From Bog-473 sp963738135 (lineage in GTDB: Bacteria > Actinomycetota > Acidimicrobiia > Acidimicrobiales > RAAP-2): a DNA stretch of 64,000 nucleotides. The notes below the pieces were generated by a model, which saw only the letters and a program-made list of their open reading frames with translations, was not told the origin of the DNA and ran no database searches. The translations under genes and the position numbers were made by a program. How positions within the stretch are numbered: position 1 is the stretch's first letter; every line of letters starts with the position of its first letter. Positions 24,857 to 33,279 of this stretch are shown here, piece after piece. Location: NCBI GenBank assembly GCA_963738135.1, contig CAVTVK010000004.1, positions 978,204-1,042,203 of the forward strand, written 5' to 3'.

Positions 24857-27190
24857 CTAGTGTGCCACCGTGATGGTGATGCCCGGGCTCGTGCCGCTCA
24901 CCCCACCTGGATAGGACGCGACGCTCTGGAGCGTGTAGGTCCCGTTGGGGACACTCGTCGTGTTCCATTGCGCGAGCCAGCCGTAGAGGGTGGCTCGCCC
25001 CGTCGCAATGACATGGTGGCTCAGCGTCCCGCCGCTGATCTCGAAAGTGACACTGCTCACGCCGGCCGAAGCGGCGGCACCCACGAGCGCAGCTGTCCCC
25101 GACTGGGTGGCCCCGTTCGACGGAATGGTGACCGCAGTGGTCGGCGGCGGAGTGTTCACCGTGATGGTGATGCCCGGGCTCGTGCCGCTCACCCCACCTG
25201 GATAGGACGCGACGCTCTGGAGCGTGTAGGTCCCGTTGGGGACACTCGTCGTGTTCCATTGCGCGAGCCAGCCGTAGAGGGTGGCTCGCCCCGTCGCAAT
25301 GACATGGTGGCTCAGCGTCCCGCCGCTGATCTCGAAAGTGACACTGCTCACGCCGGCCGAAGCGGCGGCACCCACGAGCGCAGCTGTCCCCGACTGGGTG
25401 GCCCCGTTCGACGGGATGGTGACCGCAGTGGTCGGCGGCGGAGTGTTCACCGTGATGGTGATGCCCGGGCTCGTGCCGCTCACCCCACCTGGATAGGACG
25501 CGACGCTCTGGAGCGTGTAGGTCCCGTTGGGGACACTCGTCGTGTTCCATTGCGCGAGCCAGCCGTAGAGGGTGGCTCGCCCCGTCGCAATGACATGGTG
25601 GCTCAGCGTCCCGCCGCTGATCTCGAAAGTGACACTGCTCACGCCGGCCGAAGCGGCGGCACCCACGAGCGCAGCTGTCCCCGACTGGGTGGCCCCGTTC
25701 GACGGGATGGTGACCGCAGTGGTCGGCGCCAGATTCGAGGGTGTGAGAGCGTAGAGATTGCCTGCCATATCGCCTTCGAACAACGTCCCTTCAGCGATGG
25801 AAGGAGGACCCAGGAACGGGCCGGTGCCGGCGTAGGTGAACACCGATGCACCATTCGCGGCCGAAAGGACCGCGATGTTGTTGCCCTCTCCCACGGCGAC
25901 GACCCCGCCGGAATCGGCGGTCACGCCGGCGAGCGCAAAACCACCGTCCGTGTAGCAGTGCTGCCAGTTGAAGGCGCCAGTCGACGGGTTCAGGGAGTTC
26001 ACGGTGCCCGTGCAGCCGCTGGTGGTTGCGTCGCCGACCACGTACAGAGCTGTGCCGTCGAACGCTGCGGACCCAACGTCACCGGCTCCATCCGTCGGAT
26101 CGGCCCCGCCGATAGCGATCGGGGTTTCCCAGACGGGTCCCGAGGCCAGAGCGCCCCGCCCGAACGCGTAAAAGATGCCGTTCTTGTTGATCGCACCGAC
26201 AAGACTCTCCGAGTGTCCGCCGATGACACCTGAGAACAAGGTCGGTGTTGATCCGAAGTCGCTGTCGGTGTTCTGCTGCGCCGGCGGTACCGACCACGCG
26301 CCGACCTGGCTCAGGTCGGATGCGTTCACCTCGACGATCGACGCGCTCAGTGGTTCGGTGCTCGTGCAGTCGCCGTTGTTGCCCGTGTCGAAGTAGACGG
26401 TGCCCGCGACCGCGTCAATGGTCGGAGAGCCCCACACGCCACCGCCGGTGCAACCGTTGGGCACCACGTTGAACGTGTGTTGCACTGCACCGGTGACCCG
26501 GTTGAGCTGCAGGAGTTGGCCCTGGACGAGCGGACAATCACCGAAGGACGCGACGCCGATGTAGACGCTGTTGTTGTACACGGCTGGCGACGACCATACG
26601 AAGTAATCCGGGTTCAATCCGACAGAGTGTGACCACAGCACAGCGCCAGTCGCCGCGTTCAATGCGTACACCTTCGAATCACCGCCTCCGACATAGAGGA
26701 CGGAAGTCGCCGTTCCCACCTGAACGTCCGAAGTGACCGTCGCGGTGCTCGCAACGCCCGCTGTCGAGGGGTTGACGCAGTCCGGAGCGACGGTGTGACC
26801 CAAGAAGGTCTGCCATAGAAGATGCCCGGTCGTATCCGTTGCGCGCTCGTACCCGTCAAACGACCCCCAGTAGACGACCTGGTTCAACACGATTGGTTGC
26901 GAGAACACTCCATGGTCGACCCCGCTGCTCCCACTGTCGGATGCCTTCCAGGCAAGGTGCAAGCTCGACGCGGAGGTCACATTGAGCGCGCCCTCGTTGC
27001 CAGCAAAGCCAGAGCGGTCGTCGCCTGCGAAGTACGTCGTCCAGTCAGAGGACGCGGTCGTGGCGTTCGATACCGCCGCCGATATCCTTGGTGCGCCCGG
27101 AGCCGACAGAGCGCCAAAGGCAGCCACGGAAAGTGCGAACGCGAGGGCAAGCATGAACTTGCGAGGATGCCGAGCGTGTCGCGCCTTCAC
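24857..27190 (-). CDS. Secreted PQQ-like beta-propeller protein with three near-identical Ig-like repeats
   Basis: The protein has 777 residues from the GTG at 27190 (VKARHARHPRKF), followed by a signal peptide 'MLALAFALSVAAFGALSAPG'. Residues about 45-480 form a PQQ/quinoprotein-like propeller, with blades such as 'SVLYVGGGDSKVYALNAATG' and 'GTVYFDTGNNGDC'. Residues about 485-775 are three copies of a 97-residue Ig-like unit with 'TTAVTIPSNGATQSGTAALV' and 'GWLAQWNTTSVPNGTYTLQS'. The protein ends abruptly after the third unit. The upstream 225 bases (27191-27415) are its likely promoter region. A role as secreted or surface binding protein is inferred. Confidence 0.85.
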   Translation of the reverse strand: MKARHARHPRKFMLALAFALSVAAFGALSAPGAPRISAAVSNATTASSDWTTYFAGDDRSGFAGNEGALNVTSASSLHLAWKASDSGSSGVDHGVFSQPIVLNQVVYWGSFDGYERATDTTGHLLWQTFLGHTVAPDCVNPSTAGVASTATVTSDVQVGTATSVLYVGGGDSKVYALNAATGAVLWSHSVGLNPDYFVWSSPAVYNNSVYIGVASFGDCPLVQGQLLQLNRVTGAVQHTFNVVPNGCTGGGVWGSPTIDAVAGTVYFDTGNNGDCTSTEPLSASIVEVNASDLSQVGAWSVPPAQQNTDSDFGSTPTLFSGVIGGHSESLVGAINKNGIFYAFGRGALASGPVWETPIAIGGADPTDGAGDVGSAAFDGTALYVVGDATTSGCTGTVNSLNPSTGAFNWQHCYTDGGFALAGVTADSGGVVAVGEGNNIAVLSAANGASVFTYAGTGPFLGPPSIAEGTLFEGDMAGNLYALTPSNLAPTTAVTIPSNGATQSGTAALVGAAASAGVSSVTFEISGGTLSHHVIATGRATLYGWLAQWNTTSVPNGTYTLQSVASYPGGVSGTSPGITITVNTPPPTTAVTIPSNGATQSGTAALVGAAASAGVSSVTFEISGGTLSHHVIATGRATLYGWLAQWNTTSVPNGTYTLQSVASYPGGVSGTSPGITITVNTPPPTTAVTIPSNGATQSGTAALVGAAASAGVSSVTFEISGGTLSHHVIATGRATLYGWLAQWNTTSVPNGTYTLQSVASYPGGVSGTSPGITITVAH
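24866..25738 (-). repeat. Three tandem 291-bp repeats in the propeller gene
   Basis: The units start at 24866, 25157 and 25448, exactly 291 bases apart (97 codons). They are almost identical at DNA level; the only difference I see in the body is A versus G in 'TTCGACGG(A/G)ATGG'. Silent positions have not diverged, so the expansion is recent or kept uniform by conversion. Confidence 0.92.
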
Positions 27191-27415
27191 CTGACGCCCC
27201 CCGCCCGAGTTCCAACGCCGACGGTCACCTCGATCATCCGTGTCTCCGATCCCTGAACCGGAGGCGTGGACGCGGCTAAACGACGCCCCACCCCCCTTTC
27301 TTTGGCAGGCGCCATCAAGGCCCGGTAGCACAGAGGTCGGAAGTTCCCAAGAAATACCGCAAACCATGATCCAAAACGGCAGCACCTGATTATCCTTGGT
27401 CTCAGGATCATCGGA

Positions 27416-28220
27416 CTACTTGACCCGCCGGAGCGGTGGCCGGCCGAGCCGAAGGAGGTCCTGGTCGATGCGGAGGACGCGCTCGAGGCGCTTGGCCCGA
27501 GATCCGGTGCCGTCCTGGTTGCCCAGTCCCGGTCCGTTCCCGCCACCCCCGCCGAGCGTGCCGTCAGGGCCACCTACGGGTTGCAGGTGCTCGGGAACTC
27601 GAGCAGCTCAATGCTGGTGGTCGGGCTGGCGGGCTCGCCGACCGCGGCTACATCCCAGATCGTTGCGACCTTAGTTATCACCCTCTGAGTGAACGAATCA
27701 TCCCAGCGATCGCCGTCCGGGGCGACGGTAAATGCCCAACTCATCTCGCGTACATCGCCGCGACCAATAGCCAGGGCGAGGTCAGCCGCAACGGACTGAC
27801 GGGCTCGAGTGTCGCAGCGCAAGTCAGTGCCGTCGGGGTATCCGTCAGCACCAGCGTTCCGCTGGAGCGGCGCCCCATGACGAGCCCTTGGAGGTCGTAT
27901 TTGAAGCGTGGATCACTTGTAGCGAGGGCTTCCGTTAGAGCCCCAGCCTAGATGCGCTCGGAAAACTCACCCATCGAATCCGCGACCATCTACGACACCG
28001 GGGAGTAGATCACGGGCGAGCCACTGATCGTGATGGCCGTCGAGTTATTGCCGGCGCCGGATGCGCGGGTGGCCGGGCCAGTATTCATTCCGATACGGAA
28101 TCTTCGGACTTCGGTTTCGCCTGCATAGTTGGCACGCTGCTCAACTCCACGGCGACCCGTGCGCGCATCGCGCTTCTGGTCTGCCGTCCACCGAGGCTTT
28201 CTTTCGGTGGGTTCGGTCAT
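27416..28220 (-). pseudogene. HK97-type prohead protease, decayed
   Basis: The ATG at 28220 follows a strong site (AAGGAG) and overlaps the upstream stop (ATGA). The frame runs 'ETEVRRFRIGMNTG', 'VIYSPVS', an amber codon at 27990-27992, 'MVADSMGEFSERI', a second amber codon at 27948-27950, then 'AGALTEALATSDPRF' and 'LVMGRRSSGTL'. A shift near 27820 leads to 'LALAIGRGDVREMSWAFTV' and 'PASPTTSIELL', the conserved C-terminal half of HK97 prohead proteases. A further shift gives a basic tail ending at 27416. The order of elements is that of the intact enzyme, which cleaves the capsid scaffold during phage head assembly. Confidence 0.78.
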
Positions 28221-28477
28221 CGAATCTCCTTGAGTGGGTTCGACTCGGCAGCCTCGAGCCGCTCGTCGAGCAGTGCGACTCTGGCGGTCGACCAGTTGCC
28301 CGCGGTCCGCGGGGGCGGAGCGGTAAGGGCTGCCTTCACGTACACGCGGGCGTGGCAAACGGCCTCGAGTGCACGTTTGCGCCGGCGAGTCGATTTGGCC
28401 GAGTCGGCCAGGTCGAGGGCGCGCACGCTCTCGTCGATAAGGGACGGGCCACCTCGTTTGAACAGTTCCATGGTCAC
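28217..28477 (-). CDS. Small helical protein of the phage-like operon
   Basis: It has 86 residues starting at the GTG 28477, which shares GTGA with the stop of the gene before it. I do not recognise a family. The sequence is helical and basic in the middle ('SAKSTRRRKRALEAVCHARV') and ends 'VALLDERLEAAESNPLKEIR'. Coupled overlaps on both sides show that it belongs to the operon leading to the prohead protease. Confidence 0.6.
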   Translation of the reverse strand: MTMELFKRGGPSLIDESVRALDLADSAKSTRRRKRALEAVCHARVYVKAALTAPPPRTAGNWSTARVALLDERLEAAESNPLKEIR

Positions 28478-28713
28478 GCAACCCCCTCGGGAACACAGTC
28501 GGGCACGTTGATAAGTGGTCGGCGCATGGCGACTTCATCGGCCAGGTGCGGCGCGGAGTCGGCCAGCAGGTCGATGCATTCGTCGACGTAATGTGCAGCC
28601 TCGAGGAGCGCGGCCATCACGTCGACGTTGTTGCTCAGCTCAAAACACTCCGCGTAAATGATGCGGGCTGTTAGCAACAGCTCGAGCAGCTTCGTTCGGG
28701 CTTCGGTGGTCAT
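28474..28713 (-). CDS. Small helical protein of the phage-like operon
   Basis: It has 79 residues from the ATG at 28713, with GGAG-like sequence (GATCGGAGAAACGAT) upstream. The sequence is almost entirely helical ('TKLLELLLTARIIYAECF', 'MAALLEAAHYVDECIDLL') and acidic. I recognise no family. The start overlaps the stop of the Cys-rich gene upstream (ATGA), and the end overlaps the next start (GTGA). Confidence 0.6.
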   Translation of the reverse strand: MTTEARTKLLELLLTARIIYAECFELSNNVDVMAALLEAAHYVDECIDLLADSAPHLADEVAMRRPLINVPDCVPEGVA

Positions 28714-29037
28714 ATCGTTTCTCCGATCTTGTGGACCTCGTAGCCGGCGGCCCTCAGTTCCTGGGCCATCTGCTCGGTCCGCTGTTGACGTTCGCTGACC
28801 ATCGAGGTCGGGGCCGCAACGGTGGGTCGAAACGGCGACGTAGGTATCGCCGCAATCACCGCAAATGGTGGTGCGAGTGCGCTCGCGCCCGATTACGGCC
28901 CGTACGTCTCTTAGGTCACTTGCGGCGCGGCGCGTGCCGTCGCAGCCGTGCGAGTGCTCTTCGCCGAGCGGGCAGCTAAACGTGCACCAGGCACAATGGA
29001 ACTGCGTCGGCTTGGTCTCAAGGTATTTCGTCTTCAT
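28710..29037 (-). CDS. Cys-rich small protein of the phage-like operon, frameshifted
   Basis: The ATG at 29037 overlaps the stop of the gene before it. The N-terminal 72 residues contain 'QFHCAWCTFSCPLGEEHSHGC' in part (CAWC, a following Cys and His) and 'TICGDCGDTYVAV', suggesting two zinc sites. Near 28810 the frame shifts: the neighbouring frame reads 'MVSERQQRTEQMAQELRAAG' and 'YEVHKIGETI' and stops at 28710 in an ATGA overlap with the next gene. About 108 residues in total. It could be a small DNA- or RNA-binding protein; the function is unknown. Confidence 0.55.
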
Positions 29038-29183
29038 TTCTGGGGGGTCCTTTCGGTCGCGGTAAGAACGAGCCGCAACTCGTCTGCGATGGCGAGGAGG
29101 GCGTCGATGGATGCCCGCGCGTGTTCGTTGTGGACGGCGGCCCACTCCCGGGCGCGCTGCGCGTGGTCGATGGGTTCAGTCAC
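29034..29183 (-). CDS. 49-residue protein of the phage-like operon
   Basis: The GTG at 29183 shares GTGA with the stop of the truncated gene upstream. It is a single amphipathic helical protein ('HAQRAREWAAVHNEHARASI' and 'DALLAIADELRLVL'). It is too short to assign. Overlapping start and stop signals on both sides are the main evidence that it is translated. Confidence 0.5.
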   Translation of the reverse strand: MTEPIDHAQRAREWAAVHNEHARASIDALLAIADELRLVLTATERTPQK

Positions 29184-29268
29184 GAGCGCGCACCCGTGTC
29201 GAGCTGCACACCGAGCTCCTCGAGCTCGCGGCGCAGGCTGGCGACCCTCCGCTGGCGGTGCTCAGCCG
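29180..29268 (-). pseudogene. C-terminal remnant of the first gene of the phage-like operon
   Basis: About 29 residues remain, ending in a coiled-coil-like 'RVASLRRELEELGVQLDTG' and a stop that overlaps the next start (GTGA). Upstream of about 29268 the protein-like pattern stops exactly where the integrase homology begins on the other strand, so a deletion or rearrangement removed its N-terminus. Confidence 0.45.
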
Positions 29269-29270
29269 GC

Positions 29271-30176
29271 GGACGGGTCAAGTTCGAGGTATGGGCGAAG
29301 GAATGGCGGGCAGGTGTCGTCCACCTCGCGCCCTCCACCCTCGCCGGGCAGGACCGGTACATGGCTACCCACCTCATCCCGGCATTCAAAGGTGTTTCTC
29401 TCGCACAGATTGACCACTCAATGGTGCGGAAGTGGGTCGCCGGACTTTCTGCCGATGGGTTGGCGCCGGCAACGGTTCGAAAAGCAGCAGGGTTGATGCA
29501 CCGGGTTATGGCCACGGCTGTGAGCGCTGGCCTCATCGCCAGCTCGCCATGTGACGGCATCAAGATGCCTACCAACGAGCACCGGGTGATGCGCTTCATC
29601 GAGCCTACTCAGATTGCCGATCTCGTAGACGCTATGGACAAGCGATATCGAGCCTTGGTCCTACTCGGCGCCTATAGCGGTCTTCGCGCCAGTGAACTCA
29701 TGGGTCTGCGGGCCAGACGGGTCGATCTCCTACGAGGGCGAGTCGAAGTCGCCGAAACTCTCGTCGACATTGAGGGCCATCTGCACTACGGACCGCCCAA
29801 AACTCGCTCCAGTCGGCGCACCGTCCCGATTCCAAAGGTTGTCGTCGAGCCACTCGATGAGCACCTCCGGAGCCATCCCGCGCGCCCGGATGATCTCGTG
29901 TTCCGTTCGGCAACTGGTATCCCGCAGTGAAAAAAAGCCGGGCTGACAGGCCTTCGGATCCACGATCTGCGCCACACCGCTGTGGCGCTCTGGATCGAGG
30001 CAGGCGCGTCGCCCAAGGAAGTCTCGGCTCGAGCCGGTCACACGTCGGTCAGCTTCACGTTCGATCGGTACGGCCACCTGATGCCAAGTTCCGAAAGCCG
30101 CGTAAACGATGCGCTCGACGAGCTGGCAGCCGGAGCCAAGCGGTCGGCGACGGCTTCAAACGTGACACAGATCTGA
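29271..30176 (+). pseudogene. Tyrosine-recombinase integrase, truncated and with an internal stop
   Basis: Homology starts at 'GRVKFEVWAKEW' near 29271, the beginning of the core-binding domain; the arm-binding N-terminus and start codon are gone. The catalytic domain has 'GAYSGLRASELMGL' (Arg I), 'SRRTVPIPKVV', then an in-frame TGA at 29928-29930 directly after 'SATGIPQ'. About 15 residues normally present there are missing. Reading continues in the same frame with 'GLTGLRIHDLRHTAVALW' (HxxR), 'ARAGHTSVSFTFDRYGHL' (His and Tyr nucleophile) and ends V-T-Q-I at 30176. All catalytic residues remain, but the gene is not functional as it stands. Confidence 0.85.
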
Positions 30177-30182
30177 CACGCG
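30163..30182 (+). repeat. Right copy of the 20-bp repeat, overlapping the integrase stop codon
   Basis: It is identical to 22408-22427 and lies 94 bases inside the right att repeat. The integrase coding sequence ends within it (V-T-Q-I-stop), so coding and binding-site functions may overlap. Confidence 0.65.
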
Positions 30183-30276
30183 ACCCCGGCCAAAGGCGGT
30201 AAAAGTCGGTCAGCGTCGGTAAGGCGAAAGCCCAGGAATCAGGCACAAGAGACGCGACCTAGGCACCGCTCCGATG

Positions 30277-30322
30277 GCACTGATAATGCTGAGGTCGCTG
30301 GTTCGATTCCAGCTAGCCCCAC
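30277..30322 (+). repeat. attR: 46-bp direct repeat, tRNA-Ile 3' fragment
   Basis: This is an exact copy of 22301-22346. The 5' half of the tRNA is missing, so this is a recombination scar and not a second tRNA gene. Confidence 0.92.
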
Positions 30323-30518
30323 CCTTCAGCGTCACTGCCACTCCTCGAGCATCAATCGGCCGCCAGGCTCGCGTCCCGGACCCAGCGCGAGCTCCGTGCG
30401 ATCGGGGAGCGGCGCTCGGTAGATTTGTCGCCGCGGCTGCCGGCCAAGGGGAAACGCCCTGCAGAGACCGAGCAGCACTCGTAGCGCGGAACCGGCAATA
30501 CCAGCCGATAGCCTTTCG

Positions 30519-32486
30519 ATGCGATCGCGAATGCCGAGCGTGGTTGCAGAGACTGACGAGGCGGCGCGGCCATCAGGGGGGCGGGTCTCAGACCGTATGG
30601 CAGTTGTTGGGCTGAACACGACAACGAACGACCCGGCGCCTCCGTCGAGCACAGGCGAAGGTCGAACCGTCCGCAGTCGCGCTGTTGCGTGGAGCGTCCT
30701 CGCCGTCGTGTTCATCGAGTGCCTCTATGCACTGTGGACGGCTTCGCGCGGCTACTTCTTGCAGGACGACTTTCTTGACCTTCAAGTCGTTCGACAGGTC
30801 GGATTCGGTGGGCGTCTCTTCGAGCAGCCGGTTTTCGGGCACTTCATTCCTGGGTTCAACTTCATTGACTATCTACTCTCATTGATCGTTCCGTACCAGT
30901 GGTGGTTGATCGTTCTCCTCGAGGTACTCCTGTTCGGGTCGTCGCTCATCCTTCTCGATCGACTTTTGACGACCTTGTTCGGGTCGTCTTGGCTGAATGT
31001 GGCCTTGGTCGGGATTGCGGGTGCGTCGTTCAGCCTGGTTCCGTCCTTCGTATGGTGGTCGACCGCGCTCGAGTATCTGGTCGCAATCCCGGCGACTCTC
31101 CTCGCCTGTATCTTCCACGTTCGATACCTCCGCACCGGCCGGCTCCGTTGCGCAGTTTTCGGTGCGATCGCAATAGCAATCGGATTTGCGTTTTACGACG
31201 GCCTGTTTGTGTCGCTCTTGTTCATCGTCCTCATGACGGTGTTGTTCTGGCCCGTCGGGCCCGGTCTGCGTGGCACCGTCAAGACCCTCGCCGTCCATTC
31301 CCGAGCCTGGGTGTGTTACGGCATTCCGGTCGCGCTGGAGGTCGGTTGGCGTTTGACCCACCCGGGCCTCTACGGGACGGCCGGCTCGGCCACCATTGGG
31401 CAGACGCTCGGCTTCATCGGATTGTCCTGGACCCAAACCGTCATTCCTCTCACTTTTGGTGTCGACGCGTGGCTCCTCCCGGCTCACGCGGCAAGGGTCC
31501 TGGCCGGCTTCCTCGGCCAAGTCGTTTTCATCGCGTTCTTCGCTTTCACCCTCCAGAGGAGGAGGTCAGCGTGGCGCGCCTGGGTTCTCTTTGGTTTCAC
31601 CTTCTTTGTGGGCGCAGCGCTCGTAGGCGCCACCCGCGCAGGCACCTACGGCCCCGGAGACGCCAGCGATGTCAAGTACGTCGCCTTCGATGCGTTTTTT
31701 TTGATGATCGCTGTCGGTTTCGCTCTGTTGCCCGTTCGTGGGACAGCCGAAGCGGAGTCCGTGAGCAGTCGGAGGCAGCCGCGTCGCGTGCGACCCGCCT
31801 GGTTCTCGACTCTCGTTGTCTTCGCCCTGCTCGCCGTCGTTCTCGCCTACGGCACGGCCCTCGTCTTCGACCAGAATCGTGACCACGAGTCAATGGGATC
31901 TCACACTTCGCGTCAGTTCTTCGCGACGTTCGCCACATCATGGGCGACCAGGGCATCCATGACGCACTCTGCGTTCCTCTGGGATACCGAGATCAACCCA
32001 GCGGTCGTCACGCGTACCTTTTTTCCCTATGACACGGCTTCGGTCACCGTCGGACGGCTCTACCCGCAAATACGGTTCGACAAATGGGGCGGCGCGGGGT
32101 ACCTCTTGCGGGCGGACGGTTCGGTCGTACGTGCGACGGCTGCGACGCGGGCGCTCGGACTCCTGAGCGGGCAGACGGGGTGCGCTGATCCACATCATCG
32201 GGGCGGAAAGATCGTCGTCACGCTCGACCACCGGTTGAAGGCCGCGAAGCAACGGTTTGGCCTGGTTTCGTATCAGAGTGCAACGGGGGCCGTCGCCACG
32301 CAACCCGACGGAACGACCATCGTCTTTCCAAAGGGACGAGGAACCCTGATCACCGCGTTTCCTCCGGCCTCTCTGGACAGGGTCGTGTGGACGGTGCGGT
32401 CCCGGAGCAACGTGTGCGTCACCGGATTCAAGGTCGTCTTGCCGGAGCCCGTCGGGACACCCCCGCGCGCCGCTCGGTCCCCTTGA
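30519..32486 (+). CDS. Multi-spanning membrane protein, GT-C glycosyltransferase-like
   Basis: It has up to 655 residues; starts at 30519, 30531 or 30597 are all possible and none has a clear ribosome binding site. About ten to eleven membrane segments are visible. After the first one comes 'GYFLQDDFLDLQVV', with the acidic pair that GT-C enzymes keep in the first extracytoplasmic loop. 'LIVPYQWWLIVLLEVLLFG' and 'FAFYDGLFVSLLFIVLMTVL' are further spans. The last 200 residues are soluble and extracytoplasmic. GT-C proteins transfer sugars from lipid-linked donors. The gene starts about 200 bases after the right end of the island. Substrate and family are not certain. Confidence 0.65.
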   Translation: MRSRMPSVVAETDEAARPSGGRVSDRMAVVGLNTTTNDPAPPSSTGEGRTVRSRAVAWSVLAVVFIECLYALWTASRGYFLQDDFLDLQVVRQVGFGGRLFEQPVFGHFIPGFNFIDYLLSLIVPYQWWLIVLLEVLLFGSSLILLDRLLTTLFGSSWLNVALVGIAGASFSLVPSFVWWSTALEYLVAIPATLLACIFHVRYLRTGRLRCAVFGAIAIAIGFAFYDGLFVSLLFIVLMTVLFWPVGPGLRGTVKTLAVHSRAWVCYGIPVALEVGWRLTHPGLYGTAGSATIGQTLGFIGLSWTQTVIPLTFGVDAWLLPAHAARVLAGFLGQVVFIAFFAFTLQRRRSAWRAWVLFGFTFFVGAALVGATRAGTYGPGDASDVKYVAFDAFFLMIAVGFALLPVRGTAEAESVSSRRQPRRVRPAWFSTLVVFALLAVVLAYGTALVFDQNRDHESMGSHTSRQFFATFATSWATRASMTHSAFLWDTEINPAVVTRTFFPYDTASVTVGRLYPQIRFDKWGGAGYLLRADGSVVRATAATRALGLLSGQTGCADPHHRGGKIVVTLDHRLKAAKQRFGLVSYQSATGAVATQPDGTTIVFPKGRGTLITAFPPASLDRVVWTVRSRSNVCVTGFKVVLPEPVGTPPRAARSP

Positions 32487-32546
32487 CGCAATCTGGCCGC
32501 GCGCGGGAATCGCCAGGGTGCCTCTCCGGAGGCAGGGACCGGCGAC

Positions 32547-33059
32547 TCAAAAGCTCCAGCGTGTTTGGCTGAACCTTCCTCCCTTGCCAAATCCAAATCC
32601 GGTCTCGGGTGCGACGCGAAAGACCAGAACCTCCGCTCGCCGAATGGCGTCACCCAGACCGGACCACGTTCCATCCGGTGCGACAAAATGCGGTCCATAC
32701 TTCGACTCGTACGTGTCGGCGACACGTCCAAGCTCGACATGGTCGCTCACGCCTTCCGCCGTACCTTCAATCACGAGATCGAGACCGTCGAGGGTGCTCT
32801 GCCCCGTTGTAAGGACGCAATGACCGTTGACCGAGAGGTTCTTCGCTTTTCGTTCGTGTGGTCCAGTGCAGAAGTACAGAGCGCCTTCGAGCCAGATTCC
32901 CAACAAGGGCGTGACGTGAGGGCGGCCGTCAGGTCGAACGGTCGAAAGCCAATACACCTCAGCATCCGCCAGCTCATCCCGAGCCTGAGACCATTCCGTC
33001 GGCGTTGCATTCGGGCTGCTGAAGGAGCTCAGTTCGGTTATCGGAACTCGTTCAACCAC
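32547..33059 (-). CDS. Pyridoxamine 5'-phosphate oxidase-like flavin/F420-binding protein
   Basis: It has 170 residues from the GTG at 33059, with GGAGGG closely upstream. The split-barrel signature is 'ADAEVYWLSTVRPDGRPHV' and 'GIWLEGALYFCTGPHERKAK', followed by 'VLTTGQSTLDGLDLVIEGTA'. Actinobacterial members bind FMN or F420 and reduce or oxidise small molecules. The C-terminal 'VLVFRVAPETGFGFGKG' is typical of the subgroup with a general stress role. It is convergent with the membrane protein gene upstream. Confidence 0.82.
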   Translation of the reverse strand: MVERVPITELSSFSSPNATPTEWSQARDELADAEVYWLSTVRPDGRPHVTPLLGIWLEGALYFCTGPHERKAKNLSVNGHCVLTTGQSTLDGLDLVIEGTAEGVSDHVELGRVADTYESKYGPHFVAPDGTWSGLGDAIRRAEVLVFRVAPETGFGFGKGGRFSQTRWSF

Positions 33060-33279
33060 GACACCCTCCGATCTTGCGTCCGTGCGAGCAACGACGGCGA
33101 CGCTGGAAGGCGTCGCTGCCCATTCGTCCCCCATGCGCCAGTGTGCCCGATCGAGACTCCGAGCAGATCCCGGGGTCGTCCGTAACGCTCAGACGTCCTG
33201 ACGGAGACGCTCTGACTGCCTTCTACCGACTGGTCCCGTTGGCTTCCGTCGATGTGCGCGGGCGACTCAACGGGGGTGT

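Larger units (their letters stand above)
22301..30322. mobile_element. 8-kb integrated island at tRNA-Ile, now immobile
   Basis: The element is bounded by a 46-base perfect direct repeat made of the 3' part of tRNA-Ile (22301-22346 and 30277-30322). Inside are a whiB gene next to the left end, two small hypothetical genes, a large secreted propeller protein, and a leftward phage-like module with a decayed prohead protease. A tyrosine integrase lies next to the right end. Identical 20-base sequences (TGACACAGATCTGACACGCG) lie just inside both ends. The integrase has lost its N-terminus and has an internal stop, so excision would need help from outside. Confidence 0.85.

Noticed and set aside
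24866..25738. Regular repeats considered as a CRISPR array
   Set aside because: The period is 291 bases, the units are directly adjacent and the frame is open through all three copies, so these are coding repeats.
27416..28220. Genetic recoding of TAG in the prohead protease
   Set aside because: The gene also has two frameshifts, and the neighbouring integrase has a TGA stop, so decay explains the data more simply.
30277..30322. Second tRNA-Ile gene
   Set aside because: Only the 3' part is present; the acceptor 5' strand and D-arm are missing, as expected for an attR scar.
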